DNA from: Gracilaria domingensis
Taxonomy: Eukaryota; Rhodophyta; Florideophyceae; Gracilariales; Gracilariaceae
NCBI GenBank assembly: GCA_022539475.1
Contig: VCMS01000259.1
Span: 1-61,313 of the forward strand
DNA length: 61,313 nucleotides
Reading direction: 5' to 3'
The position numbers and the translations under genes were made by a program. Shown here in pieces: positions 13,424-22,458 of this stretch; the stretch's first letter is position 1; each line of letters opens with the position of its first letter. The notes beneath the pieces were generated by a model, which ran no database searches, was not told the DNA's origin, and saw only the letters and a list, made by a program, of their open reading frames with translations.

Positions 13424-14059
13424 ATGCTCAAGGTAATTGCGCCCCCCGCGCCAGTGAAGCAGTCCGTGACGAAGAGAAGAACTCCCGCTGCTGCTGCTGT
13501 AACATCTACCAGTGAAGAAGGGGAGCCGCGAAGAAGTGCAAGAGAACGGGCGCAGCTGAGTTATAGGGAAATTGAGCACGGCCGAAATGGAGGTGCCATA
13601 AAAGTTCTGGATAGCTCTGAAGAAGAACAGCGGGGTCCGCCGAGAAAGAAACAGAGAAAGTCTTTCACACAACAGATGAGATCTGCTCTGAACAACATGA
13701 CAGCGGATGACCTGATGTCTCAAATAAATGAACATGTGCTGAGAGGAAGGTCGATGAAGGTTCAGTTCGTGGCATTGGAAGAGGGACGGAATGCAGAGAA
13801 CGCAGGCAGTTCTGCATTTGTGGATGACGAAGAGCTTCTTGCTGTGACAGTTCCACGGGTTATCACCCTCGAAAAAGATGCTGCGCCAGACGAACAGCAA
13901 GAGACAGGTGGGGGGTCATTTGATGACGAGTTACCTACAGCTCTTCAGGAATCTGAAGAGCACGGACTTGTTCGAGGAGACCCATATGATGGCCCAGCGA
14001 ACCCATCATGGTGCGGGTATGTCAGGCTGAGACCGAAGAATGGCAAGGGAAGAACATAA
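13424..14059 (+). CDS. Charged linker segment with NLS-like motif
   Basis: An open frame in the +1 frame relative to the ParB-like segment. The first plausible Met is at 13424 (MLKVIAPP). The protein is charged: an Arg-rich patch, a Ser-Glu-Glu acidic box, then PRKKQRK, a classical monopartite nuclear localisation pattern, and a helical stretch around residues 85-120. It could be the start of a separate gene or the linker of one long protein with the ParB-like part. The continuous spacing (38 nt between the stop and this ATG) and the following frame change support a single gene damaged by indels. No function is claimed. Confidence 0.4.
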   Translation: MLKVIAPPAPVKQSVTKRRTPAAAAVTSTSEEGEPRRSARERAQLSYREIEHGRNGGAIKVLDSSEEEQRGPPRKKQRKSFTQQMRSALNNMTADDLMSQINEHVLRGRSMKVQFVALEEGRNAENAGSSAFVDDEELLAVTVPRVITLEKDAAPDEQQETGGGSFDDELPTALQESEEHGLVRGDPYDGPANPSWCGYVRLRPKNGKGRT

Positions 14060-14850
14060 TTGAGCACAAGGACCCCTGGCTCAGAGTCATTCACTTGCCG
14101 AAGGCACATAGGTCGGAGCTGCTAAGTGTCTCAGATCTCAGAGATGCACACCATCTTGTGTTTTGGCACGGTGCAAGGGCTGAACATCGCCTACGGGCGG
14201 AGACATTTGGTATGCAGTATCCTCGTACTCGGCCGACAGGTATGGATGATGAAGAGGTGCTGTGGGTTGCTGCGAAGGAGCATGACGAATTTGGGCAAAT
14301 GTTCTTCGCCCGAATGCAAGCTGAGCTAAGGCAGAATGGATATTGCGTGCTTGATGGCTTTGCGACGGATAATGGTGTCTCTAAATGGGAGGAGTGGGAA
14401 GAAGTTCGGGAGTTCGGAGATGTGTCGGGGAAGTTGGTGGAATTCTTCGAGAATGAGTATGGAGCGATGCAGGATATACCGAAAGGGGAGGAACAGAAGT
14501 CGTTTGTTCAAATCATCATCGATGATGAAGAATGGAAGGACCGGAGCGATGGACCATTTGAGGGGAGAGTGATGTCGACACGTTGGGGTACGGTGGAGAA
14601 GCCGGAGGATAATGAGGAGCTCAGGTGGGTTGTAAGATGGCGTGCTTTACTTGATGTTCGAATGGGTACAATTGCTGCGGCTTTGGGACTATGGGACAGT
14701 GAAAGGGAAGCTGTGAAGATGTACACTCCGAAAACTGGTGGTCGATTTCTGGGGACCACGAGAAAGTGCAAGCGCCAGACGCTGCACACCGACCTCAGTG
14801 GTCTGGTTACGAAGGAAACAATGAATACTGGTAACCCGGATACTTTTTAA
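14008..14850 (+). CDS. 2-oxoglutarate/Fe(II) dioxygenase-like, N-terminal part
   Basis: This frame carries NGYCVLDGFATD, the typical opening strand of 2OG/Fe(II) dioxygenases. Later come RFLGTTRKCKRQTLHTD, where HTD supplies the first His and the Asp of the iron-binding HxD...H triad, and then a Gly/Leu strand. The homologous sequence continues in frame 3 (about 14826-15003) as GYFLMASGKERFPLWV and GSHQLVG, a usual double-stranded beta-helix segment. The switch is explained by one missing G near 14840 (NTGNP directly followed by GYFL). The upstream start of this frame overlaps the linker segment by 52 nt. I infer it is one polypeptide broken by a 1-nt deletion. Confidence 0.55.
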   Translation: MVRVCQAETEEWQGKNIIEHKDPWLRVIHLPKAHRSELLSVSDLRDAHHLVFWHGARAEHRLRAETFGMQYPRTRPTGMDDEEVLWVAAKEHDEFGQMFFARMQAELRQNGYCVLDGFATDNGVSKWEEWEEVREFGDVSGKLVEFFENEYGAMQDIPKGEEQKSFVQIIIDDEEWKDRSDGPFEGRVMSTRWGTVEKPEDNEELRWVVRWRALLDVRMGTIAAALGLWDSEREAVKMYTPKTGGRFLGTTRKCKRQTLHTDLSGLVTKETMNTGNPDTF

Positions 14851-14989
14851 TGGCCTCTGGGAAAGAGCGCTTTCCTCTCTGGGTGAGCGCTGGAAGCCAT
14901 CAACTGGTGGGGATGAACAACCCAACAGTTGCGAGTGATGTCGGAGGTGTATCCAGCGAAGAAGATAATCATCCACCGTACTCTGTATT

Positions 14990-15346
14990 CGTGGCCGTGG
15001 TGATGTGACACATGCTGGAGCAAGTGGGAAGGACAAGGTGGATAGGCTCGAGTCTATGGATTTGCTGGTTAGATACCACATGTACATGGTACCAGAGGGC
15101 TACGCACTACCTGATGCTGTTCATCAGGTGCAGGATTTCCGACCCACGTTTGTCAATGGTGACGAGGAGGAGGAGGCGGAGGATGAACAGTTGTCCGATA
15201 AGGAGGGTGGGGCGGTTGACATGGACGAAGACCAAGTGGTCGTGAAGATTGGTGTGGAAGCGGAGGCCGGTAGAACCGAAGTGCTCGAGAGCAGTAGTGA
15301 TGACGATTTGCCAATAATGAGGCTGCGAGCGCCTCGAAGTGGATGA
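14990..15346 (+). CDS. 2-oxoglutarate/Fe(II) dioxygenase-like, C-terminal part
   Basis: It reads RGDVTHAGASG, the second conserved His of the 2OG/Fe(II) fold (HAGAS-type), then VRYHMYMVPEGY, which holds the Arg that binds the 2-oxoglutarate 5-carboxylate. An acidic, disordered tail ends at 15346. It lies one frame away from the preceding beta-helix segment (14826-15003), a second 1-nt deletion. The complete set HxD, H and R is therefore visible across three frames. Substrate unknown. Fused to a ParB-like domain, a nucleic acid or protein hydroxylase is a reasonable guess but only that. Confidence 0.55.
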   Translation, partial: RGRGDVTHAGASGKDKVDRLESMDLLVRYHMYMVPEGYALPDAVHQVQDFRPTFVNGDEEEEAEDEQLSDKEGGAVDMDEDQVVVKIGVEAEAGRTEVLESSSDDDLPIMRLRAPRSG

Positions 15347-15639
15347 GAATGAGATGATTAGTAAATTATGAGTGTCTTGCGAGTATTAAGAGTAGTATAC
15401 TATTGTAGGCTATACATATGAACATAGAAAAGGTGCGGCAGGCTGGTATTTGACAATGTCATACGTCTTTGGTCCAGTTGCGTCTAATTTCAACATGCAA
15501 CATGCTCGGTATCGTTAACATCATTGGTGGCACCATTCAATTCGCAATTGAACATGAAACGTCCTACCACTTCTGAAACTGCACTTAAGGTTGCTTTTAA
15601 GAGAAGTATGAAACTGAGAAGTCTATACAGTTCCTGTCT

Positions 15640-16221
15640 GTGCGGTCTTGTGGCACCATGGTGACTGTATCAGGAAAAATGGAAGAGGAACAGAGAGACT
15701 TGGCGGGAATTTCAGCCATTACCTTGTCTAAGTTCATATATGCCAATGGTTACGGTATATTAAGTTCCGTTGATGGAACGTTGAGAAGAGAAGGAGAGTC
15801 AATTCCAGAAGAAGTTGTGAAGTGTATGAAGTTCATTGACGAACGTGTTGGTTTCGGACTTGTCACAAGGGGTGATGTGGGCGACGTGGAGCGGAAAATG
15901 GAAGGACTCGGAGAGTATAAGTTTGGTGTGTCGGCGAATCATGGAGCTTTCCTCCGTTTCTCTGACGAGAGAGAAATTAAGGCTGCGTTCAATGATCATA
16001 CCCTTGACCACACTGTTGACAGACTACTGTTCCTGGCAAGGGATTTGAATAGGAGGCATGGTATTGTGAATGATGATGAGAAGGGGTTCGTGGAGACCAG
16101 AAGTGATAGTGGCCTTCCCAATTTCGTGTACAACAAACTGTGGCAGTGGAGAGAAGAAGTAGATTCTGCTTTTGGGGACCATTGCAGAAGATGGATGCGT
16201 TTGTTATCTATCCGGCAATAA
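15640..16221 (+). CDS. Hypothetical protein, paralogue of 16.8-17.4 kb
   Basis: A 193-codon frame; Met codons at 15658 or 15679 are better starts than the first codon listed. The product is mixed alpha/beta with no family I recognise. Two stretches mark it: a YANGYGIL segment near residue 36 and SDSGLPNFVYNKLWQW near residue 158. Both are found again on the minus strand at 16834-17370, so this is a real duplicated coding sequence. It ends at a TAA. A further frame at 16172-16360 is probably not coding. No link to the dioxygenase gene 300 bp upstream is evident. Confidence 0.45.
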   Translation: MRSCGTMVTVSGKMEEEQRDLAGISAITLSKFIYANGYGILSSVDGTLRREGESIPEEVVKCMKFIDERVGFGLVTRGDVGDVERKMEGLGEYKFGVSANHGAFLRFSDEREIKAAFNDHTLDHTVDRLLFLARDLNRRHGIVNDDEKGFVETRSDSGLPNFVYNKLWQWREEVDSAFGDHCRRWMRLLSIRQ

Positions 16222-16833
16222 AAGTTGCGAAATTGTGGACAAGCGATACAGAAAAGGAAGCGGAGGAGCAAATCTTGTGGATAATGAACCGAGATTTATT
16301 GATACGGATGACGTCGTGACGTTCGGAAGTGCTTTGAGCGACGGTTTTTGCAAGAGGTAGACGTGTACGGCGTTCACGTCAAAGAAGATTGTATCCCGGG
16401 TGGAGTACACACCTGTTCGAAAGCGTGGAGGATGTACATTCGACAATTATGCTGGTGGCTCTGTTGTACGGCTACAGGAAAAGCAGCACGATAAAAACCA
16501 CCATGAATCATAAAAGGGTATTGAGATATATACGACCCTTTCATGACTGAGATCTCATATCCTAGCTAAGTATTACAGGCATCGTAAGAAATTCCCAAGA
16601 CCATTTCTAAACCATTGACCTTGCATTTTGTGTACGCGTACAGTTCTGCCACCCTTCTGATGGTCTCCATGCACGTCCTCCACCCCATCAACAAGATATG
16701 TTACCGCTGCTGGATGGTCGTCTCCCTTCCATGAACTGCCAGGGTTGCCATTTCATATAGAGGGCCATCATTGGAAGCATTCCGGAAAGCACGATTAAAT
16801 GTGTGTCGAACTGGGGTTCGTTTTCAACCAAGG

Positions 16834-17370
16834 CTAGCGCCCCACTATATTTCGTGAAACGAATGTCCCTATGTCACAGTTTTCATCTTGAGGGTACGCA
16901 AGCAGGTTCGGAAAGGATGTCAACACTTTTGAAATACCGGAGTTAACTTTTGTTTTCCACTTCGACAGTCCATTGTACGTGAAGTTAGGGAGTCCACTGT
17001 CTTTTCTAGTGCTCACAACTGCTTGTTGACGCTCTTCGTGAAGTCCGTGCGATTCATTTAAGGAGAGTGCAAGTCTCTCAAGTTCGGCTGCACATCTTTC
17101 GTATCCTTCCCTGTCAAGGTCTTGATCAATTTCGGTACCATTCGATAATTACCCGTGCGCCTGGTTTCCAGAGATGCCAAAAGTGTAGCGACCCAGGTGC
17201 TCCATGAACCTCGGCATCCTCTATATCTCGCCAGTAGCAATTCCGAAACCAACGCGTGCATTGATGTAACTTCATACATTTGACTGTTTCGGCAGGAATG
17301 TGTCCCAGCTCATTTTTAGAGACGCAATATCACTAAATCACGACCGTAGCCATTTTGAATATTTCGTTAG
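16834..17370 (-). pseudogene. Degraded inverted paralogue of the 15.6-16.2 kb gene
   Basis: Read on minus, blocks appear in the same order as in the plus-strand gene: an IQNGYG segment near 17350, PAETVKCMK and a VGFG-like block near 17280-17240, SLNESHGL near 17040, then KDSGLPNFTYNGLSKW near 17000-16950. They lie in at least two frames with stops between them, so the copy is dead. The two genes converge with ~600 bp between them. Confidence 0.5.
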
Positions 17371-18452
17371 ACCGTGCTTGAGTATTCTTCCTTGGATCTA
17401 ACTTCTGAGTTAATACAGTTTTGAAAGCTTTCGATGGTCGTTATTGTAATGGGTGTGAGTATCGCCATGAGAAGGTGTGATTGATGTCACAGGTGTTTCG
17501 TAGTATAAAAAGAGTCTAAGGGACGCCTATACGAGTATTGTAGTACTGTTTAAAACGTTACTAGAAGAGAAGATTTTGCATCGATCTGCAGTAAAAAAGG
17601 ATGATTTTAGTCAGACATTAAATGACGGGTTCAAGGGTAAGCCAAGCTATGATAATCTCACATGAGCTTAGAATCAAGAACGAGTAACAACCTCCATTAA
17701 GGGTTGAAACCCAAAAAGGTTTACCTTACTGTTATACGGTGCCCGAGTATTGCCGAACGGCTTAAGTTCTTCAGAAATATCACAATTTGTACTTTTTTGT
17801 TCTAGTATCGTGCACTTTTAATGAGTGGAATGACCCTTTTCCATCTAGCAAAACTTCGCGAGGTAATTAGTGATAAGGGGTAGGATTTAAAAGGGGTATT
17901 TGCACCCGAAGGACGAACAATTAAGTAATATAATAGGAACTGTCATTTCGATAAAGTAAATTTATGTTTTACTCTCTCTAAAAGGTAGAACACGAAAGTC
18001 ATGTGTTTCTACGCTCAAAGCTGGGATGGGGAGGGGGAATAACTTTCTTAAAAGTTTGACGTAGTTTGTATTGAAAAGGAGCGGGGTCACCGCCTACGAT
18101 TGTTTCTTCCTTGCGGAAAAAGTGTAGAACGTACGCGTTTCCTAAACTGAAAGTCGGAGAAAAGAAGTAGGGAAGCCAACGAGAGTATTATCCATATGCA
18201 CAGATTCGCCAAGGTTCTTTCCTAGGTTGAAAGTATAAACCTGTCTCCAGGTACTATCTTCAAAAAGCTCGTCTTCCATTATTGTGAGCACCGTACTGAA
18301 ATCGTAGCGACTAAGTCCATAGGATGAAACTTGTTGAGGCCCCGACGATGTTGAACGCTGATAGCACAACCGAGCTTCTCTAAGCTTATAACAAGAAATG
18401 TGTTTCGTCGACAACCCGCAAGTGAGACCCTAGATCTAAACCTGTCTGCACG
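17371..18452. other. Intergenic, nothing recognised
   Basis: AT-richer DNA with no frame longer than ~90 codons and no visible repeat. Confidence 0.4.
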
Positions 18453-18643
18453 TTGGAGGCCCACTTCCTGTTGCGACATGAGACATCTGGACTTGAGCAG
18501 TGGAAGCCATCCTGGCGGAGCTGCGTTCTTGAAAGGAAACAACGTATAACAACTTTTGAAAAATTTGTCACACACCGAGCTTCGAAACCCAATGGTATGA
18601 TTCCTCCATTCTGGAAGAAAACGAGATTCGCTCTGAGCGAATA
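18453..18643 (+). pseudogene. Probable 5' part of the insertion-split gene, up to assembly gap
   Basis: An open plus-strand frame with coding-like composition (EQWKPSWRS, then VTHRASKPNGMIPPFWKK) runs into the gap. I join it to the coding sequence after the gap by strand and proximity only. No family recognised. Confidence 0.3.
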
Positions 18644-18927
18644 NNNNNNNNNNNNNNNNNNNNNNNNNNNNNNNNNNNNNNNNNNNNNNNNNNNNNNNNN
18701 NNNNNNNNNNNNNNNNNNNNNNNNNNNNNNNNNNNNNNNNNNNNNNNNNNNNNNNNNNNNNNNNNNNNNNNNNNNNNNNNNNNNNNNNNNNNNNNNNNNN
18801 NNNNNNNNNNNNNNNNNNNNNNNNNNNNNNNNNNNNNNNNNNNNNNNNNNNNNNNNNNNNNNNNNNNNNNNNNNNNNNNNNNNNNNNNNNNNNNNNNNNN
18901 NNNNNNNNNNNNNNNNNNNNNNNNNNN
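18644..18927. other. Assembly gap (284 N)
   Basis: A run of N. Frames crossing it are meaningless there. Confidence 1.
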
Positions 18928-19339
18928 CAAAACGTATTGCAATGACGTATTGGAAGACGTAAAAGCAGCGATTGGCAGCAATCGCAATACTGTGTACTTC
19001 TTGGTACATTTTGTTTCTAAAGATACCCTTTCGCAGGTAATAGAGAAACTTGGACTCAAAAAGAGCGGCAAAAGCAAGCAATGGTTGCTTGCTTGGTTTT
19101 ACAAACTGACGTACAGTCAAATCGACGAAAAGAACTACCGGATTGCCTAATTGAGGGAGCATTTATCACTCAGTTTGGGAACTGGAAACAGTCGGGGCGA
19201 GATTTAGACAAATGTTCCAAACCAAACGCTCTAATAGAGACACTACCACGGAAGAAACGCTTTCGGTGGAAGCGCGAATTGAAAGTTAGCGAACGCTCTA
19301 AGATGCTTAATAATCGTTCTAGGAACGAACCGGCTAGAG
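18928..19339 (+). pseudogene. Left half of the gene split by the nested insertion
   Basis: Two plus-strand frames cover this stretch. One (to 19150) reads LEDVKAAIGSNRNTVYFLVHF and KSGKSKQWLLAWFYKL. The other (19150-19339) reads a Lys/Arg-rich block ending RNEPAR. The second frame continues exactly into 32252 onward once the TRIM element and one copy of its TAGAG duplication are removed: the codon series goes GAA CCG GCT AGA GTA AAT. The gene is thus broken here by insertion, with an additional frame change near 19150. Family unknown. The right half is described at 32252. Confidence 0.5.
19335..19339. repeat. Target-site duplication of TRIM (TAGAG), left
   Basis: TAGAG directly precedes the TRIM left LTR and recurs at 32247-32251 directly after its right LTR. 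Confidence 0.85.
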
Positions 19340-19397
19340 TGTCGTGTTGTGCCTTGCGTGAGGTATATTGACAGTGCGCATTTGCATGTCCAGTGTA
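19340..19397 (+). mobile_element. TRIM left LTR, 5' piece (58 bp)
   Basis: Starts TGTCGTGTTGTGCC. It continues at 31180-31368 after the nested chromovirus. Together they give 247 bp, the same length as the intact right LTR (32000-32246), with three visible substitutions. Confidence 0.85.
19393..19397. repeat. Target-site duplication of chromovirus 1 (GTGTA), left
   Basis: GTGTA lies next to the TGTGG end of the LTR and is repeated at 31175-31179 after the ..CTACA end. Five bases is normal for Ty3/Gypsy integration. Confidence 0.9.
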
Positions 19398-20255
19398 TGT
19401 GGTGCAAAACCCTTGACGGGAAAACAACAAGCCGCGTCGCGGACGAGCACCTCAGGGTGTTCAGGCCCTGCTCCCTGTGAAGGGCAGTCGAGCGGCAGAA
19501 CCCTCCGATAGGGCCAACACGAGCCGGGTGTAAATCCGGGTGGCCCCGATCTGGGCGTGCAGTCGGAGGTAAAAGGGGTAGAATCGGCGTAGGTATCCGG
19601 ATGGTTCCGGCGAGCCACAGCGAGTGGGGGTATCCAGCCCAACGGTATGGGACGACAAAAGATCGACAAACGAGCCGCACTGCGGAGCACTGACTCGCGA
19701 TAAGCGGGAAAACTCCCGAGACAAATAAAACAAACCTACAATGTAGGGCAGAGTAGCGAAAGCCGTAAGACGGAAATGACAATAATAAAATAGATAAGAA
19801 AAGTGCCGTGACGACGGATTAGTACTCCTCAGGAACGGAGGTTGGTTGATCAGCCCGGAATTGCGGCGGTATTCCCCAGGATGGGGCTGGTGACCGTGCG
19901 CAAGCGGCAAGAAGATCAGAGCCAAAGGCCTCGTTGAGGTTTACTTCCCGTACAGTGGCGGCAAGTGCCGCCACTTATATACGGCACTTGAAAATATCAA
20001 TTAAAATATCTAACTATCCGGCGCTGCCGGCCAATACACTACAGGTGTGCAACCGTGGCAGGCTTGCCACGGCGCACCCGCTATCGGGCCAACTTGGCAC
20101 ACGTGTGCAGAAATACTACCCTTCCTAGGCATAACCCAAAATAGGGGCACTACCCCAGTAGCCTCTCATAACCTGAGGTGTCGAAGCCGATGACGGATCA
20201 ACAAACTATGAAAAGCACCTCGGTGCATCCCCACAAAAGGGCGTTTTGCTCTACA
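19398..20255 (-). repeat. 3' LTR of chromovirus 1
   Basis: 858 bp, identical to 30317-31174 except at one visible position. It holds strong short inverted repeats, e.g. GTGGCGGC/GCCGCCAC, CCGGC/GCCGG and CCGTGGCA/TGCCACGG, and a minus-strand TATATAAG box (near 19973-19982). Frames inside the LTR of up to 179 codons on minus are chance products. Confidence 0.95.
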
Positions 20256-20270
20256 TCTCCCCCTTCTCAG
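20256..20270 (-). other. Polypurine tract of chromovirus 1
   Basis: On the element's strand this reads CTGAGAAGGGGGAGA directly against the LTR start TGTAGAG. Its position and purine content fit the plus-strand primer site for reverse transcription. An exact copy lies at 22235-22249. Confidence 0.85.
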
Positions 20271-20308
20271 GCTGAGACACCGACTCCGTCGGCTCGATAC
20301 GCCTCGCG

Positions 20309-22129
20309 ATGGAGGTATATAAGGAAGTCTCCCAAGACGGGTCTGCCGAGAACTGTTCGGAGCCACCAACACCTCCGGTGTCAGTAGCGAACCTCGTCAT
20401 CTCGAGCCCTCCCGCGATGTCCAACGCACCGAACGGCCCTCCGTCCTCGACGGCACGCATGCAAGTATCGAACCCGCCGTTCCGGTCTGTTCCTCTCCCG
20501 CAGTCGGCGGCTGCCTCCCAGCCGGGTTCTTCCGGACAAGATCACGCTCCAGCTCAGGCTGGTCCCGCGCCCGTGCGGGATTGGTTCAACGTCGAGATGC
20601 CAGCTACGCTGGGTGGATGGCCTACCGCAGGCGCGTTACGCATCCGGGATCCGCACCGGCACAGTTTCCTTTTTGCCCAGGCTCCCTGGTTTGACGCCGA
20701 AGCCGTTCGGGATACAGAGCTCGTCGACTCGTACGCTGTCGACGGTCAACTCCCTGGTGGGCTTCCTGCTGACGTTACCCGTTCATGGGACTGGATCGCC
20801 CGCGTTGCGGTTATACCGAGCTGCCTGTTTGTAGGTCGAAACGAGACGAGACAATTCGCTCGCAATGAGATGGCCCGCATTGGGTACGCGCGACACTTCC
20901 GAGCTCCGAACGAACATCCGGTGCCGGCACAGTACCAGTACGATGTGGCACGTTACCGAACTTTCGGCGAGGTCGGCTACGGCGACCATCTAGCCAACGC
21001 GTTGGACGAAATTGACCGATATTCGGATACCGTTCAGCCGCAGCAGGAGTTGATCCTGTGGGCGCGGCCGATCCTTCGCGCCGAGTTCCGGTTCCTTCGC
21101 CGTCCTGGACGGTCTCAATTTCATGAAGGCCTCCGCTTCGAGAGGAAATGGCGCTCCCGCTTCGGGGTACTGGTGCCGTACCAGTGCACGGAGGTGGAAC
21201 GCATTGCGCGTCACTCCCATACTGGGCGATACCTGCCGCTGCCGTCATTCTGGCCTGCGGTCGAAGTCCCACGAGGGTGTCACGTAGAGCTACCGCCCTG
21301 CCTAACTTACATAGGCTCGTACTTCATGAATGATCCGCCTCGCGGCCTGTGGAGCATCCTGGCAACAGAATGGACCGTCCGCGTTGCGGCTTTCCTCCTC
21401 ATCGAGGCATATGACTCGTACCGAGTTTGGTTCATCCCGGAACTCATCCGGCAAGCGATCCGAGCGTTGGATCTCTCCGAAGTGCTCGGCTCGGTCCGCA
21501 ATGCGCGCGAAGCCACCGCGTTGGTGGACGTCATTGACCAGATTGACTGGAATGAGGTGCCTGCTAGTCAGGTTTCCGACGGGGTCCGTCGGCAGTCGGA
21601 CCGTTCTCCCGGACGGAACGTCAACGCCGGCGACTTCGTATACTTTGACCCATGGATTTGGGAGGTAATTGGTCCCGCTGAGGCGGCTGGTCGCCGCCGA
21701 GAGGAGCGATATATCCCGGAAAGGCACCCGCGTGGGTTCGTATACGTCGACGATGACGGTGATGACCCTGCAGAGGGAGGAAGTCCCATGGATGAGGGGA
21801 GCCCAGTGGGGGTTGCCTCGGAGCCCGACGCTACGGGAGATGACGACGAAGTCGTGATCGTTGACCCGCCCGCTGTAGCGGCTCCCGCTCCGACCGGCCC
21901 GTGGGCTCAGGATGTAGCATCCGCCGTGGGCGGCAGTTCTTCTCTCACTCCGCGAGCGGCGGTCATTCGCGACTTCCTTCGAGGCGTGGGAGTGGCCGTT
22001 CCCGATACGGTGACCGACGAGTCGGAGTTGCAGGCAATAGCGGCACAGCGCTTCTCCGGGGCTCCCGGTAGTGGGGCACCCCAGGTGCTGGACCGTCCGG
22101 CGCGTAATTTTCCGGCTCGAGATCCCTGA
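20309..22129 (+). CDS. Antisense ORF protein of chromovirus 1 (aORF), 606 codons
   Basis: A long intact frame on the strand opposite to gag-pol, between the chromodomain gene and the 3' LTR. Start options are the ATG at 20309 or the ATG at 20417. A strong TATATAAGG at 20315-20323, just after the first ATG, could drive transcription from ~20345 and favour the second. Residues 1-90 are Pro/Ser/Ala-rich. The middle (about 90-430) is a globular region with motifs RDPHRHSFLFAQAPWF and NAGDFVYFDPWIWEVIG. An acidic stretch follows (about 490-530), and a helical end has IRDFLRGVGVAVPDTV. I recognise no family. The same motifs, in order, survive on the minus strand of chromovirus 2 (57868-59690), so the frame is an old conserved part of these elements. 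By analogy, antisense genes near the 3' LTR are known in some plant Ty3 elements (Grande-type). Function unknown. Confidence 0.8.
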   Translation: MEVYKEVSQDGSAENCSEPPTPPVSVANLVISSPPAMSNAPNGPPSSTARMQVSNPPFRSVPLPQSAAASQPGSSGQDHAPAQAGPAPVRDWFNVEMPATLGGWPTAGALRIRDPHRHSFLFAQAPWFDAEAVRDTELVDSYAVDGQLPGGLPADVTRSWDWIARVAVIPSCLFVGRNETRQFARNEMARIGYARHFRAPNEHPVPAQYQYDVARYRTFGEVGYGDHLANALDEIDRYSDTVQPQQELILWARPILRAEFRFLRRPGRSQFHEGLRFERKWRSRFGVLVPYQCTEVERIARHSHTGRYLPLPSFWPAVEVPRGCHVELPPCLTYIGSYFMNDPPRGLWSILATEWTVRVAAFLLIEAYDSYRVWFIPELIRQAIRALDLSEVLGSVRNAREATALVDVIDQIDWNEVPASQVSDGVRRQSDRSPGRNVNAGDFVYFDPWIWEVIGPAEAAGRRREERYIPERHPRGFVYVDDDGDDPAEGGSPMDEGSPVGVASEPDATGDDDEVVIVDPPAVAAPAPTGPWAQDVASAVGGSSSLTPRAAVIRDFLRGVGVAVPDTVTDESELQAIAAQRFSGAPGSGAPQVLDRPARNFPARDP

Positions 22130-22234
22130 CGGGCTGTAGTAGTCCGTAGTAGACCCTGATGATGAGGGGCGAACTCAATAGTTAGAGGTAAACTTCACCA
22201 GCCCTGCTGGCTTGGCCCACATTTTTCTTCCTGT

Positions 22235-22249
22235 TCTCCCCCTTCTCAG
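22235..22249 (-). repeat. Internal exact copy of the polypurine tract
   Basis: The 15-nt sequence TCTCCCCCTTCTCAG (plus strand) is identical to the tract abutting the 3' LTR at 20256-20270. It places the aORF between two tracts. Confidence 0.7.
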
Positions 22250-22458
22250 TGGGCAGTACCTCGTTTGAGGCTGTTGCGAATGGCCCACAAGAGAGGGGTA
22301 ACTTTTCCGCACAAGCGGCTGTAGCGATAAAACTTCTTAGTCTTCCTTCCAGTTTCCTGGCTTCTTCTCCTTCTTCTTAGGCTTCTTTCTTCTTTATCTT
22401 CTTCTCCACTGTAAGTGGCTTCCGCATTTCGCGGCATGTTTGTTCAGCGAAAAGCTGT

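Noticed and set aside
19461..19925. 154-179 codon minus-strand frames inside the LTR, present in both LTRs
   Set aside because: They repeat only because the LTRs repeat; they lack motifs and are broken in the old solo LTR.
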